From the NCBI GenBank assembly GCA_963619325.1, contig CAVEVQ010000009.1, positions 5,013 to 69,012 of the forward strand: a stretch of DNA of 64,000 nt, read 5' to 3'. Both the position numbers and the translations under genes were made by a program. The notes under the pieces are model-generated. The model worked only from the letters and a program-made list of their open reading frames with translations, had not been told where the DNA came from and made no database searches. Below are positions 26,483-34,775 of the stretch, piece by piece (positions within the stretch are counted from its first letter, which is position 1; the number at the start of each line of letters is the position of its first letter). Source of the stretch: UBA1181 sp963619325 (GTDB lineage: Bacteria; Bacteroidota; Bacteroidia; Bacteroidales; Paludibacteraceae).

Positions 26483-26971
26483 TTACTCAGCAATCAAGTC
26501 GTCTACTGCCATTCCGCACACCTCGATGAGTTGTGTGGGGTTGATCTTGATTTGCAAGCCGCGGACTCCGGCACTGACATAGATAAAGTCGTGTTGAAGA
26601 GCGGTGCTATGAATGTGCGTAGGGTATGGCTTCTTCATGCCTAATGGGGAGCAACCTCCGCGGATGTAGCCGGTTAAACTTAGAAGTTCTTTCACAGCGG
26701 TCATGGCGCAACTCTTGTTGCCTGAGGCTTTGGCCGCTTTCTTCAAGTCAACCTCCTCTGCTCCTGGAATGACACAGACGAAAATACCTGTTTTATCTCC
26801 TCTTAATACCAATGTTTTGAAGACCAATTCAATAGGCTCATTGAGCTGGGCGGCTACATGCACGGCACTGAGGTCGTTCTCGTCCACTGTGTAGGGAACG
26901 AGTTCATAGGGAATCTTCTTGCTGTCTAACAGACGGGCTGCGTTGGTTTTTTGTATTTTATCTTTCGGCAT
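26483..26971 (-). CDS. ybaK: YbaK-type aminoacyl-tRNA deacylase
   Basis: A 162-residue single-domain editing protein that removes wrongly attached amino acid from tRNA (Cys-tRNA(Pro) in E. coli). Family features are the start NAARLLDSKKIPYEL, the conserved Lys in VFKTLVLRGD, ALKKA-like VDLKKAAKASG, and the GYIRGGCSPLGMKKPYPT motif that shapes the substrate pocket. Length matches the YbaK/EbsC family. It is the last gene of a four-gene minus-strand run and starts 20 bases after gldA. Confidence 0.92.
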   Translation of the reverse strand: MPKDKIQKTNAARLLDSKKIPYELVPYTVDENDLSAVHVAAQLNEPIELVFKTLVLRGDKTGIFVCVIPGAEEVDLKKAAKASGNKSCAMTAVKELLSLTGYIRGGCSPLGMKKPYPTHIHSTALQHDFIYVSAGVRGLQIKINPTQLIEVCGMAVDDLIAE

Positions 26972-26991
26972 GTTTTTCTCTTTAAAATTCT

Positions 26992-27894
26992 TTACTTCGT
27001 GACGGTTCTGAACACCTCTTCCATTGAACGCTCTTGCAGGCGAAGAGTCAGCAACACGGTATTTTGTCTAACGCACGCTTGAAACACCTTTTCTCGAATG
27101 TCCTCCTCGGAAGTGAGCGAGAACGTGTTGCCGGTGAGGTGGCTTACCGAAAGCACGCCTTCTATGGCATTTAAGAAATCGGCATCGGTCGGCGAAAGGA
27201 ACTCCACCAAGGTGGAGATTGAGTGGTTGCCGTTAGAAGAGACGACGAAGTCTTCTTTGTCGTCAACTGCTATTTTCCCCTTGTTGAGGATGATGACCCG
27301 ATCGCAGATGGCAGAGACCTCCTGCATGATGTGAGTGGAGAGCATGACGGTTTTTTCCTGTCCTAACTCCTTAATCAAGTCGCGTACTCCGATGATTTGG
27401 TTGGGGTCTAAGCCAGTGGTTGGTTCGTCTAAAATCAACACTTCAGGGTTTGGAATCAACGCCTGCGCTAAACCGACGCGCTGACGGTAACCTTTGGACA
27501 GGGTGCCTATTCTCTTTTTGTATTCCCTCGTCAAACCCGTCTTCTCGATGATCTCGTCAACGCGGTCTTTGGATGCTTTGCCTAACTGGTAGATCCCTGC
27601 GATGAACATAAGATACTCTTTGACGTACATGTCGGGATAGATAGGGTTGTGTTCGGGAAGGTAACCTATCTTTTTATGCGTTTCTTGGGGGTGTTTGGCC
27701 ACGTCTAAGCCACAAACCTGTACGTTCCCGCTGTCGGCGGCGAGGTAGCCGTTGATAATCTTCATCGTGGTCGATTTGCCTGCACCGTTATTGCCGAGGA
27801 ACGCCACGATCTCGCCTGTCCCGATGGAAAAGCTGATGTTGTCTAACACTTTCTGAGTGCCGAACGACTTAGATAGGTTTTGTACTTGAATCAT
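26992..27894 (-). CDS. gldA: ABC transporter ATPase, GldA-like
   Basis: A 300-residue ATP-binding subunit. Walker A GNNGAGKST (34-42), the YLPEHNPIYPDMYVKEYL segment after the Q-loop, signature LSKGYRQRVGLAQ, Walker B VLILDEPTTGLDP and the H-loop STHIMQEV are all intact. The YLPEHNP and TGLDPNQ sequences are characteristic of GldA, first described as a gliding-motility component with GldF and GldG, but widespread in non-gliding Bacteroidota. No permease gene (gldF/gldG-like) is adjacent; neighbours are rnhA and ybaK. The exported or translocated substrate is unknown. Confidence 0.85.
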   Translation of the reverse strand: MIQVQNLSKSFGTQKVLDNISFSIGTGEIVAFLGNNGAGKSTTMKIINGYLAADSGNVQVCGLDVAKHPQETHKKIGYLPEHNPIYPDMYVKEYLMFIAGIYQLGKASKDRVDEIIEKTGLTREYKKRIGTLSKGYRQRVGLAQALIPNPEVLILDEPTTGLDPNQIIGVRDLIKELGQEKTVMLSTHIMQEVSAICDRVIILNKGKIAVDDKEDFVVSSNGNHSISTLVEFLSPTDADFLNAIEGVLSVSHLTGNTFSLTSEEDIREKVFQACVRQNTVLLTLRLQERSMEEVFRTVTK

Positions 27895-27940
27895 GGTATT
27901 GCGTCTTTATATGGAAGGTATGTCTGTCATTGACGGTTTT

Positions 27941-28600
27941 TTATTTTTTCCGTCCAAAATCGGCGGGGATCTCGCCCCACGTCTCCGTCTGCCATTTGCG
28001 GATAGGGTTATGGTAGTCGTTGTTTTTTAGCCAGTTCTCAGCGCGTTCGATAAGGTTGTAGAGGTGTTCTGTTTTGTCGTTTTTCACGAGATTGGTCTTG
28101 CATTTTTTCTGCCTTATCCATGAGATGGCGTTGGCACTGTCCGAGTAGACGGGCATCTCCGACCCTCTTTGTTTCAGTAAGGCTAAACCATGAACGATGG
28201 CGAGAAATTCACCTATGTTGTTGGTTCCCAAAGGAAAAGGCCCCGCATGGAAAATCTGTGAGTTGTCTTTAAGATAGACACCTCTGTATTCCATGACGCC
28301 AGGATTATGAGAGCAGGCCGCATCTACGGCGAGGGCTTCCGTTCCAATCTGTGGCTTCCCGACGGGAATGTTGTCTACACATTGTTTCAGTAAATCGCTG
28401 AAAGACTGTGTTTTACCAGAAGACATGTAGTTGGCATAGCCACTCACATACGCCTCTTCCGCCTTTTCAAGGGTCTCGAATGATTTGTATTTCGCACCTG
28501 GGAACTCGTCAATTTGCGACTTGCAATCCGACCAGTTGACATAGATACCAGGAGTTCTTCCCACCCAGACAACGTAGAATTTTTGTTTTTTCTCTGCCAT
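27941..28600 (-). CDS. rnhA: Ribonuclease H with viroplasmin-type N-terminal domain
   Basis: A 219-residue enzyme that cuts RNA in RNA-DNA hybrids. The first 50 residues (KFYVVWVGRTPGIYVNWSDC...GAKYKSFETLEKAEEAY) are the hybrid-binding domain also found in caulimovirus viroplasmin and eukaryotic RNase H1. The catalytic domain (about 80-219) has the acidic set: D in AVDAACSHNPG, E in NNIGEFLAIVHGL, D in VYSDSANAI, and a C-terminal Asp in IPADFG. The call as RNase H1-type is firm. It is 15 bases downstream of the deacylase gene. Confidence 0.9.
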   Translation of the reverse strand: MAEKKQKFYVVWVGRTPGIYVNWSDCKSQIDEFPGAKYKSFETLEKAEEAYVSGYANYMSSGKTQSFSDLLKQCVDNIPVGKPQIGTEALAVDAACSHNPGVMEYRGVYLKDNSQIFHAGPFPLGTNNIGEFLAIVHGLALLKQRGSEMPVYSDSANAISWIRQKKCKTNLVKNDKTEHLYNLIERAENWLKNNDYHNPIRKWQTETWGEIPADFGRKK

Positions 28601-28615
28601 TCTCAGTAATCTTAT

Positions 28616-29692
28616 TTACTCCGTAACCTTTTCGAATGTCATGCCGTCGAGCAAAGAGACGTACGTTGGGATGGCTTTCCTGATTTCATCCAATTTGATA
28701 TACTCGTCGGCGGTGTGGGAGCGAGATGATTCTCCGGGCCCCAATTTAAGACTAGGAAAATGCATAAAAGCCTGGTCTGACAGGGTTGGAGATCCGAAGG
28801 TGGACATACCTAACTCTAAACCTTTCCTCACGATAGGGAGGTCTGTTGAGATACCCGAAGAGGTGAGACGGAACGAACGAGCTTTCAGTTCAGACTCCAA
28901 TTCAACGTCGAGGATAGAGAAGACTTCCTGGTTGGAATAGCAGTCGTTCGTGCGTACATCGATGACGAAAGAGCACTCGTCGGGGACGACATTGTGCTGT
29001 GTGCCGGCATGCACCATCGTAACGGTCATCTTCACGGGACCTAAAGAAGGAGAGACCTTAGGCAATTGGGCTGTTTGAACCCATTCTATATCTTTGATTG
29101 CTTTATAGATAGCGTTGACGCCTTCGTTGCGGGCGGCGTGTCCTGACTTGCCTTTTGCCACGCAGTCGACCACCATCAGACCCTTTTCAGCGATAGCCAT
29201 CTGCATGCCTGTCGGTTCACCGACAACGGCGAAATCGATAGGCGGAAGGGCGGTGAGAAGTAGCTCCATACCGTTTTTGCCGGACACCTCTTCCTCTGCG
29301 GAAGCCCCGAAAATTAGATTATAGGGTTGCTCTTTCTCTGAAAGGACGAAGAAGGTGTGGAGCAGGGAGACAAGTGGTGCGCCGGCATCATTGCTGCCCA
29401 ATCCGTAGAGCGTGTCGCCCTCTAACGTGGGTTTGTGAGGGTCGTGCTGCCAACCGCTGACGGGGCGTACCGTGTCGATATGCGAGTTGAGCAGAACTGT
29501 GGGTTTGTCCTTGTCAAACCCTTTTGCGACGATCCAAATGTTGTTTTCTAAACGGTTTGTTTCGTAGCCTAACGATTCTATGTAAGTTTGTAGAAAGTTG
29601 GCCACAGATTTTTCATCTCTACTATAGGAGGGGATGGCGATCATCTCCTGCAATAGCGAAATCGCACTTTCTTGCGCTTGTTGGATATTCAT
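28616..29692 (-). CDS. argE: M20-family deacylase, probable acetyl/succinyl-ornithine or -citrulline deacetylase
   Basis: A 358-residue zinc hydrolase of the M20/ArgE-DapE family. Metal ligands are H71-x-D73 (NSHIDTVRP), D in GSNDAG, the catalytic and bridging glutamates in SAEEEVSG, and the late His in SRSHTADEY; the dimerisation insert (about 170-275) is present. The start at 29692 (MNIQQAQES) gives the usual length. Bacteroides makes arginine through N-succinylated intermediates, and its terminal deacylase is of this type; assignment to arginine rather than lysine or a dipeptidase is therefore an inference without arg genes nearby. It heads the operon with rnhA, gldA and ybaK; a TATCTTTG box lies at 29727-29734. 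Confidence 0.75.
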   Translation of the reverse strand: MNIQQAQESAISLLQEMIAIPSYSRDEKSVANFLQTYIESLGYETNRLENNIWIVAKGFDKDKPTVLLNSHIDTVRPVSGWQHDPHKPTLEGDTLYGLGSNDAGAPLVSLLHTFFVLSEKEQPYNLIFGASAEEEVSGKNGMELLLTALPPIDFAVVGEPTGMQMAIAEKGLMVVDCVAKGKSGHAARNEGVNAIYKAIKDIEWVQTAQLPKVSPSLGPVKMTVTMVHAGTQHNVVPDECSFVIDVRTNDCYSNQEVFSILDVELESELKARSFRLTSSGISTDLPIVRKGLELGMSTFGSPTLSDQAFMHFPSLKLGPGESSRSHTADEYIKLDEIRKAIPTYVSLLDGMTFEKVTE

Positions 29693-29726
29693 GGATGTTA
29701 TCTTTTCTATCGATTTTGTTAACGCA

Positions 29727-29734
29727 CAAAGATA
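29727..29734 (-). promoter_or_regulatory. -7 box of the argE-rnhA-gldA-ybaK operon
   Basis: Minus-strand TATCTTTG, 34 bases before the ATG at 29692. The -33 element is not clear. Confidence 0.4.
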
Positions 29735-29861
29735 CGAACGCAAAGTGAACTAAGTGCGTATTTGTATAGATAAAAAAGTAATTGCTTGAAATTTGTTTTT
29801 CAAGGCTTTCTTGTTGGCGTTTTAAAATATAATTTTGATAAATCAACATAATTCATTCGAT

Positions 29862-30731
29862 ATGAGAAAAATAAGAAATAAGTTTATAAGCAACATAGGA
29901 GTGTTGGCGTTTTTCGTCGGACTTCTGTCGGGGTGTACATCAGGACAAACGAAGAAAGAAATCTCTTTGCCAGATGCCTCTGTTCAATTCATAGAAAACG
30001 AGCTGGAACATAAAACCGTATGGAGGATCTCGGAAACAAAGACGATGATGGACTACGAGGTTATCATGACCGATGGCACGGAGGTGGAGTTTAACCATCA
30101 AGGCGATTGGGAGGATATTAACTTCCGAAAGACTGTTATGCCGATGAGTTTTCTGGCTACGCTCCCACAGAAGATGAAAACGTATATTGAGGAGAATCAA
30201 CTCATCGAAGAAGTGCACAAGATAGAGAAGAAACGAGTAGGAAGAAAAAGTTTCATCTATCGCATAGAACTGCATAAGCCCAACGATGTGGAGTTGAGCT
30301 TCTCGAAAGATGGGGAGCTGATCAGTGATGATCCCGAGGGCAAAAGGTTACCTTCAGCGGCGAGATCTTTCTTGAACAATCATTTCTCAAGTCATGATGT
30401 CGTTGCGATTGTCGAGGATGTCGATGGTAGTTACAACGTAACCCTTGAAGATGACACGGAAATTAGTTTCTCGCGAAAAGGTGTATGGTTCGAATTGAGG
30501 GTGAGCAAGAAGAATTGCATACCCAATAGCTTGATGAAGCAATTGCCATCCAACATAGACAGGTATGTGAAGACCTACCACGAGAAGCAATGCATTCGCC
30601 GCATTGAGAAGAAAAGCTACGGCTATCGGATAAAGATGAGCAAGCCTAACAACGTGGAGCTGCAGTTCTCAAAGACAGGAGAGTTCTTAGGTGGCGAGGA
30701 TAAGAACACTTCTAATGTCGATGTGGAATAG
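29862..30731 (+). CDS. PepSY-like (DUF2874) lipoprotein with internal duplication
   Basis: A 289-residue predicted lipoprotein: lipobox LLSGC near residues 21-25 directs lipidation and export. The mature part holds two copies of the same module (about 40-150 and 165-275); each has SF.SKDGE/TGEF-type ends, a central V..TDGTEVEFNHQGDW / LEDDTEISFSRKGVW strand pair, and a conserved Y/FIYRIEL.KPNDVELSFSK / YGYRIKM.KPNNVELQFSK end. This is the PepSY-like DUF2874 fold common in Bacteroidales; function unknown. The start at 29862 was chosen because an upstream in-frame TTG (29835) lies inside the promoter box TAATTTTG (29830-29837). Confidence 0.8.
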   Translation: MRKIRNKFISNIGVLAFFVGLLSGCTSGQTKKEISLPDASVQFIENELEHKTVWRISETKTMMDYEVIMTDGTEVEFNHQGDWEDINFRKTVMPMSFLATLPQKMKTYIEENQLIEEVHKIEKKRVGRKSFIYRIELHKPNDVELSFSKDGELISDDPEGKRLPSAARSFLNNHFSSHDVVAIVEDVDGSYNVTLEDDTEISFSRKGVWFELRVSKKNCIPNSLMKQLPSNIDRYVKTYHEKQCIRRIEKKSYGYRIKMSKPNNVELQFSKTGEFLGGEDKNTSNVDVE

Positions 30732-30750
30732 AGCATAGAAGAAACACAAA

Positions 30751-30781
30751 CTTGTGCAAAATAAAACCTATTTTGCACAAG
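30751..30781. terminator. 13-bp hairpin after the PepSY-like gene
   Basis: CTTGTGCAAAATA (30751-30763) pairs perfectly with its complement at 30769-30781. There is no good T run on either strand, so it may act as an mRNA-end stabiliser rather than a classical terminator. It lies between convergent genes. Confidence 0.4.
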
Positions 30782-30802
30782 AAAAACGTAAGTCCCTCAT
30801 TT

Positions 30803-30934
30803 TTAGAAATAATTGTTAAAAGCCAAATAAGTGATAATCATCAAACAAACAATTTGCAACGCGTATAAAAACAATGCGCCCTTACTGATGTAAAACTTGA
30901 GTCCTTTGGCCTTTTTCACTTTTCCATTTTCCAT
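30803..30934 (-). CDS. 43-residue single-span membrane peptide, hypothetical
   Basis: An open frame from ATG 30934 to TAA 30803 encodes a 43-residue protein: a strongly basic N-terminus (MENGKVKKAKGLKFYISKG) followed by one hydrophobic span (about residues 19-40, LFLYALQIVCLMIITYLAF) and the end NNYF. By the positive-inside rule the N-terminus would face the cytoplasm. A promoter matching the Bacteroidota consensus lies 40 bases upstream, which supports expression. No homologue is recognised from memory, and no function is proposed. It sits in an otherwise empty 480-base gap between the PepSY-like gene and ileS, on the strand opposite to both. Confidence 0.6.
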   Translation of the reverse strand: MENGKVKKAKGLKFYISKGALFLYALQIVCLMIITYLAFNNYF

Positions 30935-30973
30935 AATATTCGCCCTTAAAAAAATAAAAAATAAATAATAGGA

Positions 30974-31005
30974 CAAATATATGAAAAATGAATATTAAAA
31001 TCCAA
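30974..31005 (-). promoter_or_regulatory. Promoter of the 43-residue membrane peptide gene
   Basis: Minus-strand TTG (31003-31005), 21 bases, TATATTTG (30974-30981), 39 bases before the ATG. Confidence 0.55.
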
Positions 31006-31148
31006 CTTATTGCTATTTTTTACTTGCTTTGTAGTTGTTGTATTCACTGACAATGTCTGCAATATTGTTTCTACTGAGTGTTCCATTTTCCTTTTTGCAG
31101 TAATGAAATAGACATACACAAAGTATGTGATATTAAGCAAAAAATCAC

Positions 31149-31156
31149 TAAATTTG
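31149..31156 (+). promoter_or_regulatory. -7 box of ileS
   Basis: TAAATTTG followed by CGGTGG, 56 bases before the ileS ATG. No -33 TTTG at normal spacing. Confidence 0.45.
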
Positions 31157-31212
31157 CGGTGGTTTTTTAGCCTTTATTTTCAGAGTTGATAAATAAGTAC
31201 GAGTAATGCGAT

Positions 31213-34200
31213 ATGGCAAAGAAATTCGCTGAATATTCAAAATTTGACCTCTCAGAGATAAACAAGGAGGTTTTGAAACAATGGGATGAAAAAGATTTGT
31301 TTCATAGAAGTATAAGTATCCGCGAGGGGGCTCCTTCGTTTGTTTTTTTTGAGGGACCTCCTTCTGCAAATGGAATGCCGGGAATCCATCATGTGATGGC
31401 GCGTTCGATCAAGGATATATTTTGTCGTTACAAAACGATGAAGGGATTCCATGTGAAGCGCAAGGCGGGATGGGACACTCACGGATTGCCTGTGGAATTA
31501 GGTGTGGAGAAGGAGCTTGGCATTACAAAGGAAGATATTGGCAAAAAAATCTCAGTAGACGACTATAACGATGCTTGTCGTAAGAACGTGATGAAGTACA
31601 CGAAGGAGTGGACAGACCTCACGCACAAGATGGGTTATTGGGTTGATTTGGAGAATCCGTACATCACCTACGACAATAAATATATTGAAACCCTTTGGTA
31701 TCTTCTGAAGGAACTTTACAAGAAGGGATACCTATACAAGGGATATACAATCCAGCCTTATTCGCCAGCAGCGGGTACGGGATTGAGCTCGCACGAGCTG
31801 AATCAGCCTGGATGCTACCGTGATGTGAAAGACACAACGGTGGTGGTTCAGTTTAAAATGCTGGATCCCAAACCTGAGATGGCGCAATTCGGGACTCCCT
31901 ATTTTTTAGCATGGACGACGACTCCCTGGACGCTTTCATCCAACACTGCTTTGTGCGTGGGTCCGAACATTGAATATGTTGCCGTTCAATCTTTTAATCC
32001 TTATAATGGTCAGCCTGCAACCTACGTTGTGGCGAAGGCGTTGTTGAACGCCCATTTCAATCCGAAGGCGGCAGAATTAGCACTTGAGGATTATAAACCA
32101 GGCGACAAGTTGATTCCGTACAAGGTAATTGCCGAGTATAAGGGACCCGACTTGGAGGGCATGAAATATGAGCCACTTTTAGACTGGATCATGCCAGAGA
32201 ATGTGGAAAAGGCGTTTCGTGTTATCCTTGGTGATTATGTGACGACGGAGGATGGTACGGGTATTGTGCATATCGCGCCTACTTTTGGTGCGGACGATGC
32301 CAAGGTGGCTAAGGCTGCTGGCATACCACCTATGCAGTTGGTCGACAAATATGGAAATCTTCGTCCGACTGTCGATTTAACGGGTAAATTCTATTTGTTG
32401 GCGGACCTTGACCCTGAGTATGTCAAGACGCATATCAATGTTGACTCATACAAAGCATACGAGGGACGTTTTGTCAAGAATGCGTATGATCCGAATTTAA
32501 CGGATAAAGATGAGACGTTGGACATCTCTATCTGTATGGAGTTGAAAACAACAGGGAAAGCGTTTAAGATAGAGAAACACGTCCACAATTATCCGCATTG
32601 CTGGAGAACGGACAAGCCGGTGCTTTACTATCCTTTGGACAGTTGGTTTATCAAGTCGACTGCGGCAAGGGATAGAATGATTGAGCTTAACAAGTCGATC
32701 AACTGGAAGCCAGAGGCGACAGGTTCTGGCCGTTTCGGAAAATGGTTGGAGAATCTGAATGACTGGAACTTGTCTCGTTCTCGTTATTGGGGTACTCCTT
32801 TGCCAATTTGGAGAAACGAGGAAGGAACGGAAGAAAAATGCATCGGTTCAATAGAAGAGTTGTTTGCAGAGATTGACAAGTCTGTCAAAGCGGGTTTCAT
32901 GAAAGAGAATCCTTGGAAGAATTTCAAGGTGGGTGATTATTCGAAGGAAAACTATGATCCTAAGAACATTGATTTGCACAGACCGTACATCGACAGTGTG
33001 GTTTTGGTGTCGGACAGTGGCAAGCCAATGAAGAGAGAGACAGACCTGATTGACGTGTGGTTCGATTCTGGAGCGATGCCGTTCGCACAGCAACACTACC
33101 CATTCGAGAATAAAGATTTGATAGATAAAAAAGAATATTATCCTGCAGATTTCATTGCAGAGGGAGTGGACCAGACCCGAGGGTGGTTCTTCACGCTCCA
33201 CGCCATCTCTACGATGATAAAGGACAGCGTCGCTTTCAAAGCGGTTATTTCGAATGGACTGGTTTTGGATAAGAATGGAAACAAGATGTCTAAACGTTTA
33301 GGCAACGCGGTTGATCCATTCGGAGCGATTGAAAAATATGGATCAGATCCATTGCGTTGGTATATGATTACCAATGCGAGTCCATGGGATAACTTGAAAT
33401 TTGACACAGAGGGAATAGAGGAGGTGAAACGTAAATTCTTCGGAACGTTGTATAACACCTATTCATTCTTTGCATTGTATGCCAACGTGGATAATTTTGA
33501 CAATAGTCAGTCTCAAGTGCCGATTGAGAAACGTCCTGAAATTGATCGTTGGATTATCTCGCTGTTGAATACTTTGATTAAAGAGGTCGACGAATGTTAC
33601 AATGACTACGAGCCAACGAAAGCGGGACGTGCCATTTCTACGTTCGTAACCGACAACCTCAGCAACTGGTATGTTCGTTTGAACAGGAAACGTTTCTGGG
33701 GTGGTGATGGCGAAAGCAAGTTGGCCGCATACCAGACGTTGTACACCTGTATAGAGACAGTCGCCAGGTTGATGGCGCCTATCGCACCGTTCTATTCAGA
33801 CAAGTTGTTCTTGGATTTGAACAATGCAACAGGAAGTGATATGAGTGAGTCTGTCCATGTCGCCGATTTCCCTGTATATGACGCTTCTAAGGTAGACAAG
33901 CAGTTGGAGGAGCGTATGCAGTTGGCGCAAGACATCTCGTCAATGACCCTTTCTTTGCGCAAGAAGGAGAACATCAAGGTTCGTCAGCCACTCAAGCAGA
34001 TTATGGTGCCAATCTTGGCAGAACATGAGCAGGAGAACGTTGAGGCTGTGAAGAACCTGATTATGAGTGAGGTGAATGTCAAAGAGATAAATTTCGTCGA
34101 TGACTCAGCGGGTATCTTGGTGAAGAGAATAAAGCCAGACTTCAAGAAACTCGGTCCTAAATGTGGAAAGAGCATGAAGACGGTTGCTGCACAGTTGCAG

Positions 34201-34641
34201 AGTCTTGAACAGGATCAGATTGCCAAATTAGAGAAGGAAGGAAGATACGAGGTAGCGGTAGATGGCAATGTTGTTGTTGTCGAGAAAGGGGATGTTGAGA
34301 TACTTTCGGAGGATATTCCAGGTTGGTTGGTAGCGAATAATGGCAGTATCACTATTGCATTGGACGTTACGATTACGGATGAGTTGAAACGAGAGGGTAT
34401 TGCACGTGAGTTAGTGAATCGTGTGCAGAACATCCGAAAATCCAGCGGATTTGAGATTACCGATAAGATCAATATTGAGATTGAGAATAAGAATGAGATT
34501 GTTGATGCAGTCAACGATTTCAAGGATTATATTGCATCTCAGGTGTTGGCAGTAAGCATCAATGTTGTTGACATGGTGGTTGATGGCACTGAACTTGATT
34601 TTGACGATTTCAAGGTGAATGTTGCAGTAGTAAAAGCTTAA
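31213..34641 (+). CDS. ileS: Isoleucyl-tRNA synthetase
   Basis: A 1,142-residue class I enzyme that charges tRNA(Ile). The HIGH-equivalent GIHH is at residues 57-60 (PPSANGMPGIHHVMAR) and KMSKR at 691-695; between them lies the CP1 editing domain (AWTTTPWTLSSNTALCVGP, GTGIVHIAPTFGADDAK) that hydrolyses misacylated Val. The anticodon-binding domain follows, and then a long C-terminal extension. It is about 200 residues longer than E. coli IleS and its motifs match the eukaryote-like IleS type usual in Bacteroidota, which is commonly less sensitive to mupirocin (family knowledge, not shown here). Its own promoter and terminator flank it. Confidence 0.95.
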   Translation: MAKKFAEYSKFDLSEINKEVLKQWDEKDLFHRSISIREGAPSFVFFEGPPSANGMPGIHHVMARSIKDIFCRYKTMKGFHVKRKAGWDTHGLPVELGVEKELGITKEDIGKKISVDDYNDACRKNVMKYTKEWTDLTHKMGYWVDLENPYITYDNKYIETLWYLLKELYKKGYLYKGYTIQPYSPAAGTGLSSHELNQPGCYRDVKDTTVVVQFKMLDPKPEMAQFGTPYFLAWTTTPWTLSSNTALCVGPNIEYVAVQSFNPYNGQPATYVVAKALLNAHFNPKAAELALEDYKPGDKLIPYKVIAEYKGPDLEGMKYEPLLDWIMPENVEKAFRVILGDYVTTEDGTGIVHIAPTFGADDAKVAKAAGIPPMQLVDKYGNLRPTVDLTGKFYLLADLDPEYVKTHINVDSYKAYEGRFVKNAYDPNLTDKDETLDISICMELKTTGKAFKIEKHVHNYPHCWRTDKPVLYYPLDSWFIKSTAARDRMIELNKSINWKPEATGSGRFGKWLENLNDWNLSRSRYWGTPLPIWRNEEGTEEKCIGSIEELFAEIDKSVKAGFMKENPWKNFKVGDYSKENYDPKNIDLHRPYIDSVVLVSDSGKPMKRETDLIDVWFDSGAMPFAQQHYPFENKDLIDKKEYYPADFIAEGVDQTRGWFFTLHAISTMIKDSVAFKAVISNGLVLDKNGNKMSKRLGNAVDPFGAIEKYGSDPLRWYMITNASPWDNLKFDTEGIEEVKRKFFGTLYNTYSFFALYANVDNFDNSQSQVPIEKRPEIDRWIISLLNTLIKEVDECYNDYEPTKAGRAISTFVTDNLSNWYVRLNRKRFWGGDGESKLAAYQTLYTCIETVARLMAPIAPFYSDKLFLDLNNATGSDMSESVHVADFPVYDASKVDKQLEERMQLAQDISSMTLSLRKKENIKVRQPLKQIMVPILAEHEQENVEAVKNLIMSEVNVKEINFVDDSAGILVKRIKPDFKKLGPKCGKSMKTVAAQLQSLEQDQIAKLEKEGRYEVAVDGNVVVVEKGDVEILSEDIPGWLVANNGSITIALDVTITDELKREGIARELVNRVQNIRKSSGFEITDKINIEIENKNEIVDAVNDFKDYIASQVLAVSINVVDMVVDGTELDFDDFKVNVAVVKA

Positions 34642-34661
34642 TTGTAAGAGTATGTCATTAT

Positions 34662-34698
34662 AAAAGGCAGTGTGGATTATTCCGCACTGCCTTTTCTC
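34662..34698 (+). terminator. Terminator of ileS
   Basis: A 15-bp stem (34662-34676 with 34681-34695, one G-T pair), 4-base loop, then TTTTCTCTTTT. Confidence 0.85.
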
Positions 34699-34719
34699 TT
34701 TTGGAATGAACTTGATAAT

Positions 34720-34760
34720 AAAAAGAGAGCCTTAGAATTTATTCCAAGGCTCTCTTTTTT
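34720..34760 (-). terminator. Terminator of the lipoprotein pair
   Basis: AAAAAGAGAGCCTT (34720-34733) pairs with its complement (34746-34759). The minus strand reads into CTCTTTTTAT. T runs on both strands make it usable in either direction. Confidence 0.8.
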
Positions 34761-34775
34761 GAATCTATGTCTCTT

